NCBI GenBank assembly: GCA_964006375.1
Contig: OZ023269.1
Location: 4,932,501 to 4,996,500 of the forward strand
Source: Tillus elongatus
Taxonomy: Eukaryota > Arthropoda > Insecta > Coleoptera > Cleridae
Length of the DNA stretch: 64,000 nt
Reading direction: 5' to 3'
This document shows positions 37,317-49,530 of the stretch, piece after piece. The notes beneath the pieces are model-generated. The model saw only the letters and a list, made by a program, of their open reading frames with translations, was not told where the DNA came from and did no database searches. Made by a program: the position numbers and the translations under genes. Within the stretch, counting starts at the first letter, position 1; each line of letters begins with the position of its first letter.

Positions 37317-37410
37317 TTGATGACGCTAACGTTGTTAGCTCAACGATCGTCAGGTTTTTTGAAATGCGTTGTGATGAATTGGGTTCTCCAAAGTGTACTT
37401 GCTTATCACA
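37317..37410 (+). repeat. Retroposon 3' end with hairpin motif
   Basis: TTGATGA-C, perfect stem GCTAAC-GTT-GTTAGC, then TCAACGATCGTCAGG and ATTGGGTTCTCCAAAGTGTA. The stem differs from that at 12733 in both arms yet remains paired. Confidence 0.65.
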
Positions 37411-37599
37411 GCTTACAATCTGGACTAAGAACGTTTAAATATTATGTAAACAACAAAAAACTTAATCGAAACTTTTCTATTAACACGTTCTCTAAGAAGG
37501 GATAGATTAGGTTTGCTTATATTCGTTGGGAGTGGGCTATCCAGTGTCTTCACCGCGACCTTAGGTTTATTGTGGCTCACGTCTATTTACTTAAATATC

Positions 37600-38810
37600 A
37601 TCCATCAACTCCAGCTCCCTGCAGGAGCCGATCTTTTCTTGAGGGTGAAATTCTGTTTGGCAAGCGTACTGCCATCTGAGTGAAATCCCTTGCCCGTTTC
37701 GAAGCTAAAAGATTGATAACCTCTCTACAAGTTTGTCTGGACCCGACATCCGTCAGTGTTTAACTCCAGGCGATATCATGAAGTCCCGCTCTCGAGCAGC
37801 ATGCAATCTCCAGTTGTAATCCACCTTTAGAGATCTCAGCTCCCTTCCGGGGTCGTGTAAACCCGACAACCACCGGTGCTAGACTTAAGGCGACATCCCA
37901 TCAAGTCCAGCTCTCGAGAATCACCCCAGTGAGCCCGTCCGTACGTTTCGAAGCACACAGCGGTGGCCTCAAACACCGGGTGTATGCCACTCATCAGAGA
38001 TCTCCACCCCTAGAGATCTCAGACCTCCTACGGGTTCGTCGAGACCCGATAGCCGCCAGTGTTTGCTTAAATTTCACCCCAAAAATCGAACTCCCGGCAA
38101 ATAGACGATATTTGTAAGGGTGAAAGTTGGTTGACAGGTGTACTGTCATTTGAGTGAAGTCACTTGGCCGTTTGGAAGCTCAAAGAGAGACAACCTCTAT
38201 TGGAGTGCGCCTCGACCAAACCTCCATCAGTGTTTGACTCGAGGCGGTATCGTGAAGTCCCGCACCTGAGCAGCATCCAAGTGAGGTCGTTTTCCCGTTA
38301 CAAAGCTCACAGAAGAGGATTCAATATCTAGTTGTAATCCACCCCTAGTGATCTCAACCCTCCTTCTGGTTTGTCTAGACCCGCCGCCCACCAATGTTAG
38401 ACTTAAGGCGACATCCCATCGATTCTGCTCCCGTGCATCACCCAAGCGAGGTCGTCTGTCTCTTTCCAAGCACAGAGTGGGGGCCTCAAACCCCGGATGT
38501 ATACCACTCATCAGAGATCTCAACCCCCTCCGGGTCGTCTTGACACACGATACCAGCCAGCGCTCAACCCAAGGCGGTATCGTCTGGAAACCCGCTCCCA
38601 AGTAACAACCAAGCGAGGTCAATTGTGTACTTCTAAACCCACAGTGGAGACCTCAAAATCCGTGTGCACATCCCTATCCAGCTATATCCGCCTCCCTTCA
38701 GGCTCACCTGGACCAGATCTCCGCCAGTACTTGTCCCCGATTAGTTGCCTCTTACGACAGGCAGCAATTACCTTGGGCCTGTAGTTAGTCCCAGGACCCA
38801 CAGGGAAGGA
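37600..38810. repeat. GC-rich tandem array, about 168-bp unit, seven diverged copies
   Basis: A conserved phrase of the form GTC-n-AGACCCGA...CCGCCAGTGTTTGACT...AGGCG recurs near 37735, 37852, 38034, 38202, 38372, 38535 and 38703, i.e. spacings of 117, 182, 168, 170, 163 and 168 bp. Shared inner phrases include GAAGTCCCGC, GCCTCAAACACCGG and CACTCATCAGAGATCTC. The block is far more GC-rich than its surroundings. It closes with GATTAGTTGCCTCTTACGAC and CCCAGGACCCACAGGG, strings I recall beside retroelements in arthropods. Open frames on both strands are by-products of composition. Confidence 0.8.
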
Positions 38811-40221
38811 GGGACAACACTATGTTGACAGCGTCTTCACAGAAAAAATTTCATGTAGGAAAACAAATTTAAATGTTTATATACCAAACCTGTTAGTGAT
38901 ATTGGAAAAATTTGTATACGTATGATTTGAGGTGCCTTTATTTGTCGGCGTTTATTTACTATGTCTTGCCTTCAAACTGAAAGTAATAATTTTTCTATAA
39001 TTGTTTATCTTTGTATCATTGTATCTATTAACTTTTACCCTCGTTTACAGTCGTTTTTAAATTTCTTTTACAGCGACACTAATAATTGATTTTGAGAGTG
39101 ATCATTAATACCTTGATAAGTCCTAAAACCTGGAATCTATTTCTTTCTCTTTTTGAGATAACTATCAGTAATTACGTTTAAATGTACACGTATTTGATGG
39201 TTGTTCAACAAGTCTTAGGACTTTTGGACAATACTAATTTTAAGGTTCCAATTAACTTGTATTATAACTAGTGACCTTTCATTGCGGTTATTGAAAGTGA
39301 ATGAATCTTTAAATATAAGGTGGTCGATGAATCTTAACCATTTTAAAAATAAATAACTAGGTCAACAAACTTCAAATTTTAATTAAAACACTGTTAAGTT
39401 GCTTTACCACCACATTCGATTTTTTTGGCCCGTACAAACTATGTACTTAATTTGATATTTCTAACTTACTCAGACGTAATACTTATATATTAGCATGTCA
39501 TAGGAAAATTGTCTACTAGAACACAGTTGCTGCATCTTGAGTTTTTAATCTCTGGAAGAAACAGCTGATACAGAAGATTAGAGAAATCTTTTTGAATTAT
39601 CAAAATTACCTCGTTATCTCCTTGAGATAAATAAAGATAACTCAGTTCGAGATTCAGTAATTGTATCTGTATTCAGAAACACATAAAAGAAAAGTTTCTA
39701 CAACTTAAACATCTAAACTCTTAACTAAAGCCAGACAATAACAAAAGCTATCGATTTCTGAGCAGACAGAGCAGAACTTAATTAAATAAAGTGTAGCGGA
39801 AGTTTCACTGACTAAACAATTTGTTATCACAACCACTTAATTACTAATTATTTAACCGTCTCAGAAAATTGACAATACACACTTAACTGTAGAGCTTCTA
39901 ACTTCATGCAAAATCTTATATATGTTATAAATATTTAGTTATCAAAGTTTAAGCATCCAGACAATCGAAAAGTTTTGTGTATGCTCCCCTTCGCGTAATT
40001 ATTTTCTCACTAAATATTCGATAAGCTACTGTTTTAGGTTTCCCCTTTCTCTAAACCTCATCGAAACTGGTATACTGCAGCCTGAATTTAATGTAACACA
40101 TTTCACATTAGGCGAATGAAAAATACGTCTAAGTAAAATGGTTAATTGGTATGGTGCGACAAATGAGATGATAAGAGAGCTCAAAAGTGTTTTATTTTTA
40201 CATTTCCTTGGCATGAGAGAG
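38811..40221. other. AT-rich stretch, nothing recognised
   Basis: A diverged trace of the RepA terminal motif (ACAGTTGCTGCATCTTGAG) is visible near 39520. A 69-codon minus-strand frame (40026-40235) is not recognised. Confidence 0.4.
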
Positions 40222-40347
40222 GTACAACACACCACGAGGGCTTACAGCTCAAATACTATCGTACCGTGGTTGTCGACAAGGAGTAAAGAGGCAACTTGTT
40301 AATTCTGGACTTGAAGGTTTGGGGGTTCGGGGGAGAAGGAAATACAT
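40222..40347 (-). mobile_element. Jockey-type LINE 3' fragment (copy F)
   Basis: Only the last 125 bp of the LINE (ACAACACACCACGAGGGCTT... to GGTTCGGGGGAGAAGGAAA), encoding the terminal VFPSPPNPQTFKSRINKLPL block in reverse. It is strongly 5'-truncated. Confidence 0.85.
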
Positions 40348-40679
40348 ATTTTTGGGTTAAATACATGTACCAACTAACATTAGCGATAGCTGTGAAAACG
40401 TATATTGAAACCCTGAATGGTTTTGGAGCTCTTATGTTGTGTTCACACTCACTCAATTGCCACCTAGACGTTTCTGTAATTATAGCTGTTGACTTGGATA
40501 TAGATGCTCATGCAACAGCTGCTGGTCATTGCGTGTGAATACACTATGAAAATTCAAGCACACCATATAAGCCTGGAAGTGATTTAGGTTCCAACCCGTA
40601 AAAATTTAAACCGTCAAAGCTCACATGTTTTGTTTGCAAATAAATGTTTTAAAATACATTTTTTCATTTATTTTTTATT

Positions 40680-40976
40680 TCAACAACACACCATGAGAGC
40701 TTACAGCCTAAATACTATCGTACCGTGGGTGTCGACAAGGAGGAAAGAGGCAACTTGGAAGTCCTCGGGACAAAAGAGCGGGCATAACAAGATGTTCTAT
40801 GCCTGGTGACCTGGGCAGTAAAAGGGTGCATTCGCTCTGTTCCCCTGGTAGATCTATTGGGGGCAGCAGGTGGAGGAACTATGGAAGAAAGCTCCTCTGA
40901 GCAGTGCCCGTGCAGATATCTATAAAAGAGAGAGAGAGAGAGAGGTCACCAACGGCACGTCGGTGGGCAAGGGATG
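40680..40976 (-). mobile_element. Jockey-type LINE 3' fragment with 75-bp deletion (copy E1)
   Basis: Reverse-oriented 3' end. Relative to copy C it lacks 75 bp between two copies of CAACTTG, consistent with a microhomology-mediated deletion. It stops at GGGCAAGGGATGG and is joined to the plus-strand copy E2 over a two-base overlap (GG). Confidence 0.85.
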
Positions 40977-42172
40977 GAACAAGTCTATGGAACTACACGG
41001 TGAATCCCAGATTGTCTCTATAGACATATCCAAAGCATTCGACGAGGTCTGGCACGCAACGCTGCCCAATCAATTTCCGGCCTATGGCCTACCACCAAAA
41101 CTCTGTACCTGGACAGCAAATTTTCTCTCCAATCGGAGCATTTCTGTTGTCGTGGATGGCCATTTCTCTAAACTGTATCCAATTAATGTAGGAGTTCCTT
41201 AAGCTTCAGGTTTAGCCCCTATTTGGTTTATTCTCCATATCAATGGCCTTCTCTCTAGCACATCCAGTTCACATTTACGCGGACGACAGCACCCCACATT
41301 CAAATATACAATATTATAAGCCTGTCTCTTTAGCCCAATTAGATGAGGATCGCAGACTCATGGAGAGTTCTGTTTCCGTGGATCTCCAAATAATATTAGA
41401 CTGGGAAAGTAGAAATCTTGTACAATTCAACCCCACCAAATCATAGTCTTGCTTTCTATCTCATAAGAGATACACCAGCCCTAGGCCCATCACAATGAAC
41501 AACCAAGTTATTCAAAGTAATGAGTCCTTTTCACTTGTTGGGATTTATGTGGATCGAAATCTCAATTGGCACCAACATGTCACATTATTTGCAGAAGCGA
41601 CTGTTAAGAAATTAATTTTCCTCTTCCAGGCTCGCAAATACTTTTCAGCAGCCGATCTCTATACCTTATGTACTTCACAAATAAGGCCAAACCTCGAATA
41701 CTGCTCCCACATCTAGGGTGTCGCTGCCGCCTCAACATTCGATATCCTGGACTCCATTCAGAAGAGAGCTATACGTGTCGTCGGTGACCCTACCGTCACC
41801 CAAAGGCTGCCATCTCCAGCCCACCGACGTACCGTTGGTGACATCTCTCTTTTTTATAGATATCTGCACGGGCACTGCTCAGAGGAGCTTTCTTCCATAG
41901 TTCCTCCACCTGCTACCCCCAACAGATCTACCAGGGGAACAGAGCAAATGCATCCTTTTACTGTCCAGGCTACCAGGCATAGAACATCTTGTTATGACCG
42001 CTCTTTTGTCCCAAAGACTTCCAAGTTGTGGAACTCGTTTCCGGAACATGTTTTTCCTTCTCCTCCGAACCTCCAAACCTTCAAGTCCAGAATTAACAAG
42101 TTGCCTCGTTCCTCCTTGTCGACACCCACGGTACGATAGTATATAGGCTGTAAGCACTCGTGGCGTGTTGTT
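40977..42172 (+). pseudogene. Jockey-type LINE reverse transcriptase, disrupted (copy E2)
   Basis: Enters just before RT motif A (SIDISKAFDEVWHATLPNQ), continues through NRSISVVVDGHFSKLYPI and NVGVP, where a TAA follows, then a frameshift, and an intact YADD in IYADDSTPHSN. The thumb is readable in the pieces 41243-41446 and 41495-41716, with stops between, and the C-terminus (KTSKLWNSFPEHVF, RINKLPRSSLSTPTVR) closes at 42139 before a GTTGTTGAAATAG-A-rich tail. It is arranged head to head with E1, so both 3' ends face outward. Confidence 0.85.
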
Positions 42173-43378
42173 GAAATAGAAAAAAAAAACATTTTCCACA
42201 TTCTAATGAACGAAAATAACTTCCCAGAATTATCGCAGACAACAACGTCACAAAACTTGTTTTCAAACATAGTTAAAAGGCCATCACGAATACAGTCAAC
42301 TTCTTATATTGAAAAAAAAAAACGCAGACAAAGTAAATCACCCATAGACAGACAAGCAATACATAAAAGAAGTAATGTTACCCGAAATCCTTACAGAAAT
42401 GAAATAATAAATTACGAACTGACAGATAATACAACTACTTTTGTTTCTCAACTTCTTGGTGATATAACGCACAAACAACTAGGTGTTAATAGATAGATAC
42501 ACCTTTTATATAAAATAATATAAGAACAGTTGTCAATAATATCTTATTAAACACAATTGATGTTGAGTTCAGTTGAGGACAGAAAATTACGGGACTTAAA
42601 CTCGCGTCTTTATATATTAAATTCGTAAAGCTGCTCGCCTCGCCAACTCGGCCGTTTGGCTTGATTTCTTTTATAGAGGACATTACCCTCGGAACCTAAG
42701 ATTTAGATTGTAATAATCCAATGCCTAGAAGCAGAAGCACCCTTAACGAAAATTTGTCAAACTTTTAATCATTAAGTGAATAATTATGCTAATTAATTCC
42801 GGATAACATCATGATGATAAACTATTTAGTGAATAAAATGAGCAAACCATACGCTCCTCTTTTCATCGCATTCTATGTATACGCTGTTTAATAGTGATAG
42901 CCGGTAAGGGTCTAAAATAATTTATTTCCTTCTGTCATGATCGTATATCACTTGCACAATGCAAACAGGAAGAATAACTGGTTTAGATTAATTGTATATT
43001 TGCTATAAACGTATTTTAATCGATTTGAGTTTTTTTATTAACTATAAACATGACAACAGTGTCACGAATAACTTGCATGAAATTACTTACAAGTTCACCT
43101 TTTATCACCTTTTGTAATAACATATTCTGCCTGCACCCTTATGTTGAAGACATTAATCTCCTGTTTAATATGGCTCCAGAAAATCCCGCTCACCAAGCGA
43201 TTAACTTCTTCGTCTATATATAATAAAAAAATATCATAAGGGTTTTAAGTGCAAAAAATGACAGCTGCCTTATTTTTAGGTTTCGTGCAGGTATTGGACA
43301 AGTTGGGAAATGATGGTCTTATTGATTAAATATTGAATCTAATTTCCCAACTTACCTCAGCAGCATCCTAATGACATG
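42173..43378. other. Unassigned stretch with one Ser/Arg/Asn-rich frame
   Basis: A 96-codon plus-strand frame (42206-42496) encodes NNFPELSQTTTSQNLF and a basic run EKKKRRQSKSP. The composition resembles a LINE ORF1 linker, but no zinc knuckle is present and it may be chance. Nothing else recognised. Confidence 0.3.
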
Positions 43379-43660
43379 TCCAAAGACACAACCATTTAAA
43401 CCAGATTTAACGGCTCAGGAGAAAAAGAAATTAACGCTGGCGTTCCCCAAGGAAGTATTACTGATCCCATATTTTTTAATTTATTTATACATGTCATTCT
43501 AATTGACATGGATACTGAGCTGGCCCTATACGCCGATAATGGGCATCAAGCAATGTAATGTTCAAATGGTGCGAAAAATGGAGGAAGAATATCAATAACC
43601 CAAAGTGTAAAGCAAAGATATTCACTCTTAAGCGTAAGAATCTCATGAATATAGAAGGTT
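43379..43660 (+). pseudogene. Unrelated LINE reverse transcriptase scrap
   Basis: A short RT core of a third LINE lineage: FNGSGEKEINAGVPQGSITD with motif B, PIFFNLFIHVI, then LALYADNGH with the catalytic box as YADN instead of YADD. After a one-base shift it continues WCEKWRKNINNPKCKAKIFT, the segment after the palm in Jockey-like elements. Both ends are truncated and no 3' terminus is visible. Confidence 0.75.
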
Positions 43661-43879
43661 TTCCACAAAAATTTTATTACTAAATAAACGTGTATGTAAA
43701 CTTTGTTCTTAAAAACTTTTGATACCAGCAATAGACATTTTAGAGTTCGATTTTAGATGACAACGTAGGAGCGAAAATGTCGAAAATAGGCTTGGTAACG
43801 TTTTATACCTATATACCTATATTTGTGAAATACAGTACTCGGTATTATTGCATCTGGTACAAATGTGTAAAGCTTAGTG

Positions 43880-44448
43880 AATAGATAAGCCCAAATATAG
43901 CTGTTACGAAAATTGACGATCCCGTGGCGCCTAAACCCAGACTCGTCAATGAACAATACACAATTCAACAAGTTCTCTACATTATTATGTTCAAGAAACC
44001 ATTGGCAAAATTGTAGGCGAGGTATAAAATCTCTTTCAGGCGATAGTGCCTGCACACGTTGGATGTGATATGGACGCAATTTTTGCACGTGAAGAACTCG
44101 TTATATCGTTGCATTGGATGCTCCCAGATGACTGGCCATTTCCCTGTTACTTATTTTGATTATGTTCAATTTCATCCAGAACATTTTCTTCAAAATCAGG
44201 ATTTCGTGCACTTCGTGATCTGCCTCGATCAGCAGTAACTTTATTAAGGGTACCTGGTAAAAAAAATTAATATTCGAAAGAGACAGATCGATGTAGATAA
44301 TGTAAGTATGTACCTGTTTCTGGCAGACGGATGTCAATCCGTTGAAACATGCTTCTGTCTGGAATTCTCCGATTTGGGAAGGCTTCTTCATACAGTCGTT
44401 TCGCTTCATAACAGTTACCAAAAGCCCGTGATTATATATAACATGCAT
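43880..44448 (-). pseudogene. DDE transposase relic with intron-like interruption
   Basis: Minus-strand relic of a mariner-related transposase. First segment: EAKRLYEEAFPNRRIPDRSM, FQRIDIRLPETG. After a 60-bp interruption (44254-44313) the frame resumes in phase: TLNKVTADRGRSRSARNPDF, EENVLDEIEHNQNK, then a frameshift, REMASHLGASNATI, a stop, and LRPYHIQRVQALSPERDF, LQFCQWFLEHN, VLFIDESGFRRHGIVNFRNS with the first catalytic Asp. It degrades after YIWA. Second and third catalytic residues are not found. The interruption begins GTACAT and ends TTTTTTTTACCAG, like a spliceosomal intron. Confidence 0.75.
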
Positions 44449-44829
44449 GTCTGTTAGTTCATTGTTGATAAAGACTTCCGTATTTAATTAGAAAAATTAC
44501 GGACAATACAATTAATTACTTAAAAATAGTAAGTAGTCTCAAACGTAAAAGTCAAATGTAGTATATGTCACGACGAAAACGCAAAAGTCATGTCCCGTAA
44601 CGATGGAAACCACTTTGTTAAATTGTTTATTTAAAGTTTGTTAAAATGGCTTTTTATTTTATCTTAATGATTGTGTCTTGTTAGTTCTTTTTTCTGGCAA
44701 GACTTTAATTTTTAACTAGAGAATATAAAAATTATGTTTATACATTCTGATAGCAATTAAAAGGTGAAAAATGTATTCCTATGATTTGTCGCAGAATTAA
44801 TTTTGAGCGACATCGACATACAAAACTCT

Positions 44830-45016
44830 GGACGCAGCAAGGGCGTTATGGTAGTGAATTTTCATAAAAATATTTTTATCGCAAATATGTGTGTTTTCTT
44901 TTTAAGAAAGCAGGCATCAATTTTGGTTACCAGTATAACCTATATAGTAAAAACAATGTGCCATGTTTCATAGAAAAAACTTTATTGTGTGAAAATGTAC
45001 AAAAATTGCTGCATCC
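44830..45016 (+). mobile_element. MITE-like unit RepA with internal deletion
   Basis: Left terminal motif GGACGCAGCAAGGGCGTTAT; the right end is reduced to GCTGCATCC directly after GTACAAAAATT. About 115 bp is missing compared with 10627-10928. Confidence 0.65.
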
Positions 45017-46083
<1,067 letters not shown>

Positions 46084-46999
46084 ATTGAAATATCTCGAAG
46101 GTGGTGTGTCTGAAAGATTTAAATCAAGTATATATTTTTTGCTTACAATTGATAAGGACTGCAATGTAGCTATACGGTAGGTCGATATTACTGGGTGTCA
46201 AAAAATTATAGCCAATTGGATGCAAGCCATGTCTTACAGGTAGCGCCCCCTGCGAGCAATAACATATTTAAATTTCTTCCCCTCAAAAACCCTCACATGC
46301 CAATATTCACGTCAAAATTTCAATTTGACTCGGACCTATTCGTGAAAAACTGACAAAAACTAACAATTTTAACACACTGTATTTAAAAAACTAAGCATTT
46401 GCAGATCCATGTTTATATGGAAAAATAGTCTTATTTTCTTTGTGCTGAATGTGCACGTATAACATAAACCATCATTTTTAAAACACCATGTATATAACCC
46501 GGATATGGGTTCTTGGCGTACTGGTTTGCGCTCACTTAAAGATTATTTTTTTTCAAAATTTCAAAGTCGCGGTCTTCTCATTAGTGAATTTTTCAAAGAA
46601 AATTGACTAATAAACCTTTATCATTTATGGAGTATATTAAAAACAGTCGTCTGTATTGTTTGCCCTAGTTTTATATGAATTACCTTGTTTTAAATAAATA
46701 CGTCTCGTATTTACTTAGCTTCAAACGTTTCATATTTCTTGAAGTGATATATTCCTTGGATGCAAATTACAAAGAGTGAGTACTCCCAGCTCTTGTATTT
46801 CAGAAATAAAGTATTCACTGAAAAAGACATATCATTTGCATACAGAAATGAGAAATTACGAAACAACAAATATACATCATGTGAAATATTCGCCCTTGAT
46901 GAAAACATTAGACTGTATTCGTAACCGTGAAGCAAAAGAATATGAGCAAAGTTAAAATGTAGCTATTTCTAGGCATAAATTATAACAGCCTCCAGAGAA
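46084..46999. other. Mostly unassigned; isolated TA-array element tail at 46497-46607
   Basis: CCCGGATATGGGTTCTTGGC...AGTGAATTTTTCAAAGAAAA is the tail of the TA-array element without array or body. GGTAGCGCCCCCTGCGAGC near 46240 stands out by GC content but no element can be defined. Confidence 0.4.
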
Positions 47000-47149
47000 A
47001 TGTTGACAAGTGTAAAGGGAGCGCGAATGCATGAAGTGAATGTCAAGGTTGGAGCTCATAGCTACAGTTTCCAGCTATTCCCGCTGGATAGTGTGGATGT
47101 GGAGAAAATGAAGGACTACAGGGAACATAAGGGCAAATGCATGGGCTAA
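47000..47149 (+). CDS. Possible host coding segment, 49 codons
   Basis: A plus-strand frame from ATG with balanced composition (MLTSVKGARMHEVNVKVGAH..., ending DYREHKGKCMG). It stands out from the AT-rich surroundings and precedes the likely exon at 47287. No unambiguous splice donor is seen before the TAA, so how or whether it connects is unknown. Product not recognised. Confidence 0.3.
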   Translation: MLTSVKGARMHEVNVKVGAHSYSFQLFPLDSVDVEKMKDYREHKGKCMG

Positions 47150-47286
47150 AGACTGTGCTCGTACAGGCATTTAGAGACATACAACCATAGCGAACGTACT
47201 GTTGAAATTATAGTTGCAAACTTTAAGTTCCTGTTCTGAAATTAAGGTAATGATCTGAAATTATTTTCTACCAACCTATATTACAG

Positions 47287-47365
47287 ACTGATCCGTTACA
47301 TGGATGAGACGAAACAGGATGTGATTAATGACTACAGGAATTGTCTGAACCTTCTGCATGAAACG
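47287..47365 (+). CDS. Candidate host exon, 79 bp
   Basis: The segment is bounded by a good acceptor, CCAACCTATATTACAG, and a near-consensus donor, ACG|GTGAGTTTT. One frame is open across it: LIRYMDETKQDVINDYRN, then CLNLLHET. The exon would begin after one base of a split codon and end in phase 0. Charged and polar residues dominate, as in a helical protein segment. Codon usage is less AT-biased than nearby repeat frames, and no mobile-element motif is visible. I do not recognise the protein, and the other exons presumably lie beyond long introns. It is the strongest hint of a conventional gene in the window. Confidence 0.5.
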
Positions 47366-47685
47366 GTGAGTTTTATCATTGCACTAACGATTATGTATAT
47401 AGGCTGTTTCTCTAAACGACCCTTTGTTGGGCATCAGCGGCTCGTGACAAAAGGCACTTCTGCTAAAACGCTTCTAAAACGTGTTTACAGAGAATTATTA
47501 TATTAACAAGGGACTAAGAATATACACATGATATTAATTAGATTAAAAAATTATAGAGCTACAAGATATATTAAAAGGTTTACTTTGGTACAAGGGTACT
47601 GGTTCCTTACCCGCTTTTATGTAATCCAACAATACACCAGAGTGAATATATCGTTTTGAAAACTGAGCAGGTTAAAAAAAGTCTG
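47366..47685. other. Unassigned stretch (intron if the exon is real)
   Basis: No repeat end recognised before the RepA motif at 47687. Confidence 0.3.
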
Positions 47686-47686
47686 G

Positions 47687-47731
47687 ACGCAGCAAGTGCG
47701 TTATGGCATCGAATTTCAACAGAAGTAATGA

Positions 47732-47817
<86 letters not shown>
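47687..47817 (+). repeat. RepA motif joined to (TA)n array
   Basis: GGACGCAGCAAGTGCGTTAT at 47687 runs after about 25 bp into a (TA)n array (47735-47817). The element body is absent, so motif and array have been brought together by deletion or are a separate short derivative. Confidence 0.6.
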
Positions 47818-47820
<3 letters not shown>

Positions 47821-48093
47821 TCTTTTGGGCGGACACTGTCGGTCACACGAAGTCTGGTCTGTCCGCTTAAGAGGAGTGTCCGTTTATGAGGAAACATATA
47901 TGTATGTAGTCCAAAATTTCCATTCAAATATTTATGAATTACGAACTTATTACATAAATTATGCGTTAGGATGGGTAATTTTTGTTGAAGCTAGTGCACG
48001 AAAACTCTGAGAAACATATATAGGTAACGCGCTTCAATTTATATATACATATAAAGTTAGAAAAATATAAAAGTAATGCGATTATTTTAAGTA

Positions 48094-48132
<39 letters not shown>

Positions 48133-48360
48133 AAGTTATGATGAAAAAAATTAAACTCTAAAACAGACACACACTTATATATAAATGCCTACATGCATGC
48201 GTAAAACGCAAAGAAAACAAATGTTCCACTCTTTGTGGAATCTAAATAAGATAAAAATTCGGGACGCAGCAAGTGCGTTATAGTAGCGAGTACACATAAA
48301 AATTCTACACTATAATTATACGGTATATTAGCAAAGTTAATACTTTGAACTTACACAGAC
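47818..48360. repeat. Pogo/Tigger-like end, short (TA)n array and a RepA motif
   Basis: CTGTCCGCTTAAGAGGAG followed by TGTCCGTTTATGAGGA at 47862-47890 resembles terminal sequence of pogo/Tigger-type elements as I recall them. A 34-bp (TA)n array lies at 48098-48131 and a single RepA motif (GGACGCAGCAAGTGCGTTAT) at 48271-48296. Confidence 0.45.
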
Positions 48361-48890
48361 CTTGAAGCTCGATTTTACAGGTCCTAGTACGCGCACGTTT
48401 GAAGAATTTCATCGAAACTGTTACCACCGACATCTCTCTATTATCAAAAAATCTTGTGTTCTAATTCCTTTTGAAAAAAATGCCCGAAACTCAATTTTCT
48501 ATGAAACTAAAGAACTAAATTTTGCTATATCTATAGATAGTGTAAGTCGCTTAGAAGAAACTTGTATTACAAATTTCACTAAAGCTATACAGAAGATTTC
48601 CAGAACAAAACTTAATTTATATTAAGTAAAGAGAAAAGTAAAGTATTTTCCAGGTTATAAATGTAGCAGTTATTTTTCCTTATTAATCGCCAGTATGATT
48701 TCGTTTTAGTCAACCTTATCAAACCGGTTTTTTCAATATCAACAATAACAAAATTATAATTTCAGACTCAAAGGTGACAAACTTACTTAGGCCTTTTAAA
48801 CAAAAATGATATCTCGTTCAAAACGTATTAAATCTGTAAACTATTGTTTCTCCAAATGTCAAAATATAACATAAAAAAACATACATTCAT
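48361..48890. other. Unassigned stretch with an 87-codon frame
   Basis: A plus-strand frame (48362-48625) starts within a diverged piece of the dispersed repeat (GGTCCTAGTACGCGCACGTT) and has no recognisable motif; probably not a gene. Confidence 0.3.
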
Positions 48891-48894
48891 CAAA

Positions 48895-48975
48895 CTGGAT
48901 TAGATCGCGTAACCTTCTGCTTAGGAGGCAAGAGTGAAGACCCTTGCTCTATCTAGGCACACCTCAACTAACGTT
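48895..48975 (-). mobile_element. tRNA-like SINE head
   Basis: On the minus strand GTGCCTAGATAGAGCAAGG, then GCCTCCTAAGCAGAAGG and GATCTAATCC, an order resembling D arm, anticodon arm and B box. Pairing is incomplete, so a SINE or tRNA pseudogene is favoured. Confidence 0.4.
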
Positions 48976-49454
48976 TTATTTGCCTGATATTTAGATCGGC
49001 TTCATGCCCGGGATATTATATTCAAAGTATACGTAACAATTAATAATTACAGAATTAGTAGAATTACCATCGAAACACATCCCACGACTGTTTCGGTCTT
49101 ATATGACGTCTTATGTTTAAGTTTAAAGATAAAATAAACTATTTTAGAATCACTTTTATATAGACTTGGCTTGACTTTGTTGAAATTTCTGCTATATTAT
49201 GCGATAGCATAATATATCTATACTGCGCTAAAACTGTATTTGGGTCCGTTAGTAAAGCTAAAAATATAGTCTATTTTAATGATTGATGAATCCCCCAGTT
49301 AAATAACAATAACTTGGCAAATTTTTAATTTCATGTAGCCTGACATTTTCCATAATTGCGTCTGAGATTTCACGATTGTTGGTTCGGGTAGTATGTTTTC
49401 TGCCTGGTATATATTTAGTTTGGTTACCGTTGATGTATGGTTTATACCTGTTAT

Positions 49455-49530
49455 ATGAATTAATATACACCTGGCAGTTAACTACTCTGTCTCTCAGGCA
49501 TTGGACTTTTACCACTAAGTCGTCTCAACG
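49455..49530 (-). mobile_element. Weak tRNA-like sequence
   Basis: On the minus strand GACGACTTAGTGGTAAAAG, AATGCCTGAGAGACAGAG and AGTTAACTGCC have the look of a tRNA-derived head with a poor B box. Low confidence. Confidence 0.3.

Noticed and set aside
38227..38622. 131-codon minus-strand protein and overlapping plus-strand frames in the GC-rich array
   Set aside because: The region consists of diverged tandem units of about 168 bp; long frames on both strands reflect GC-rich composition and repetition.
42206..42496. LINE ORF1 or nuclear protein
   Set aside because: Basic and Ser/Thr/Asn-rich, but no zinc knuckle, no partner frame and no similarity I can name; recorded only as an unassigned frame.
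48362..48625. 87-codon frame as a gene
   Set aside because: It begins inside a diverged piece of the dispersed repeat and contains no recognisable motif or splice context.
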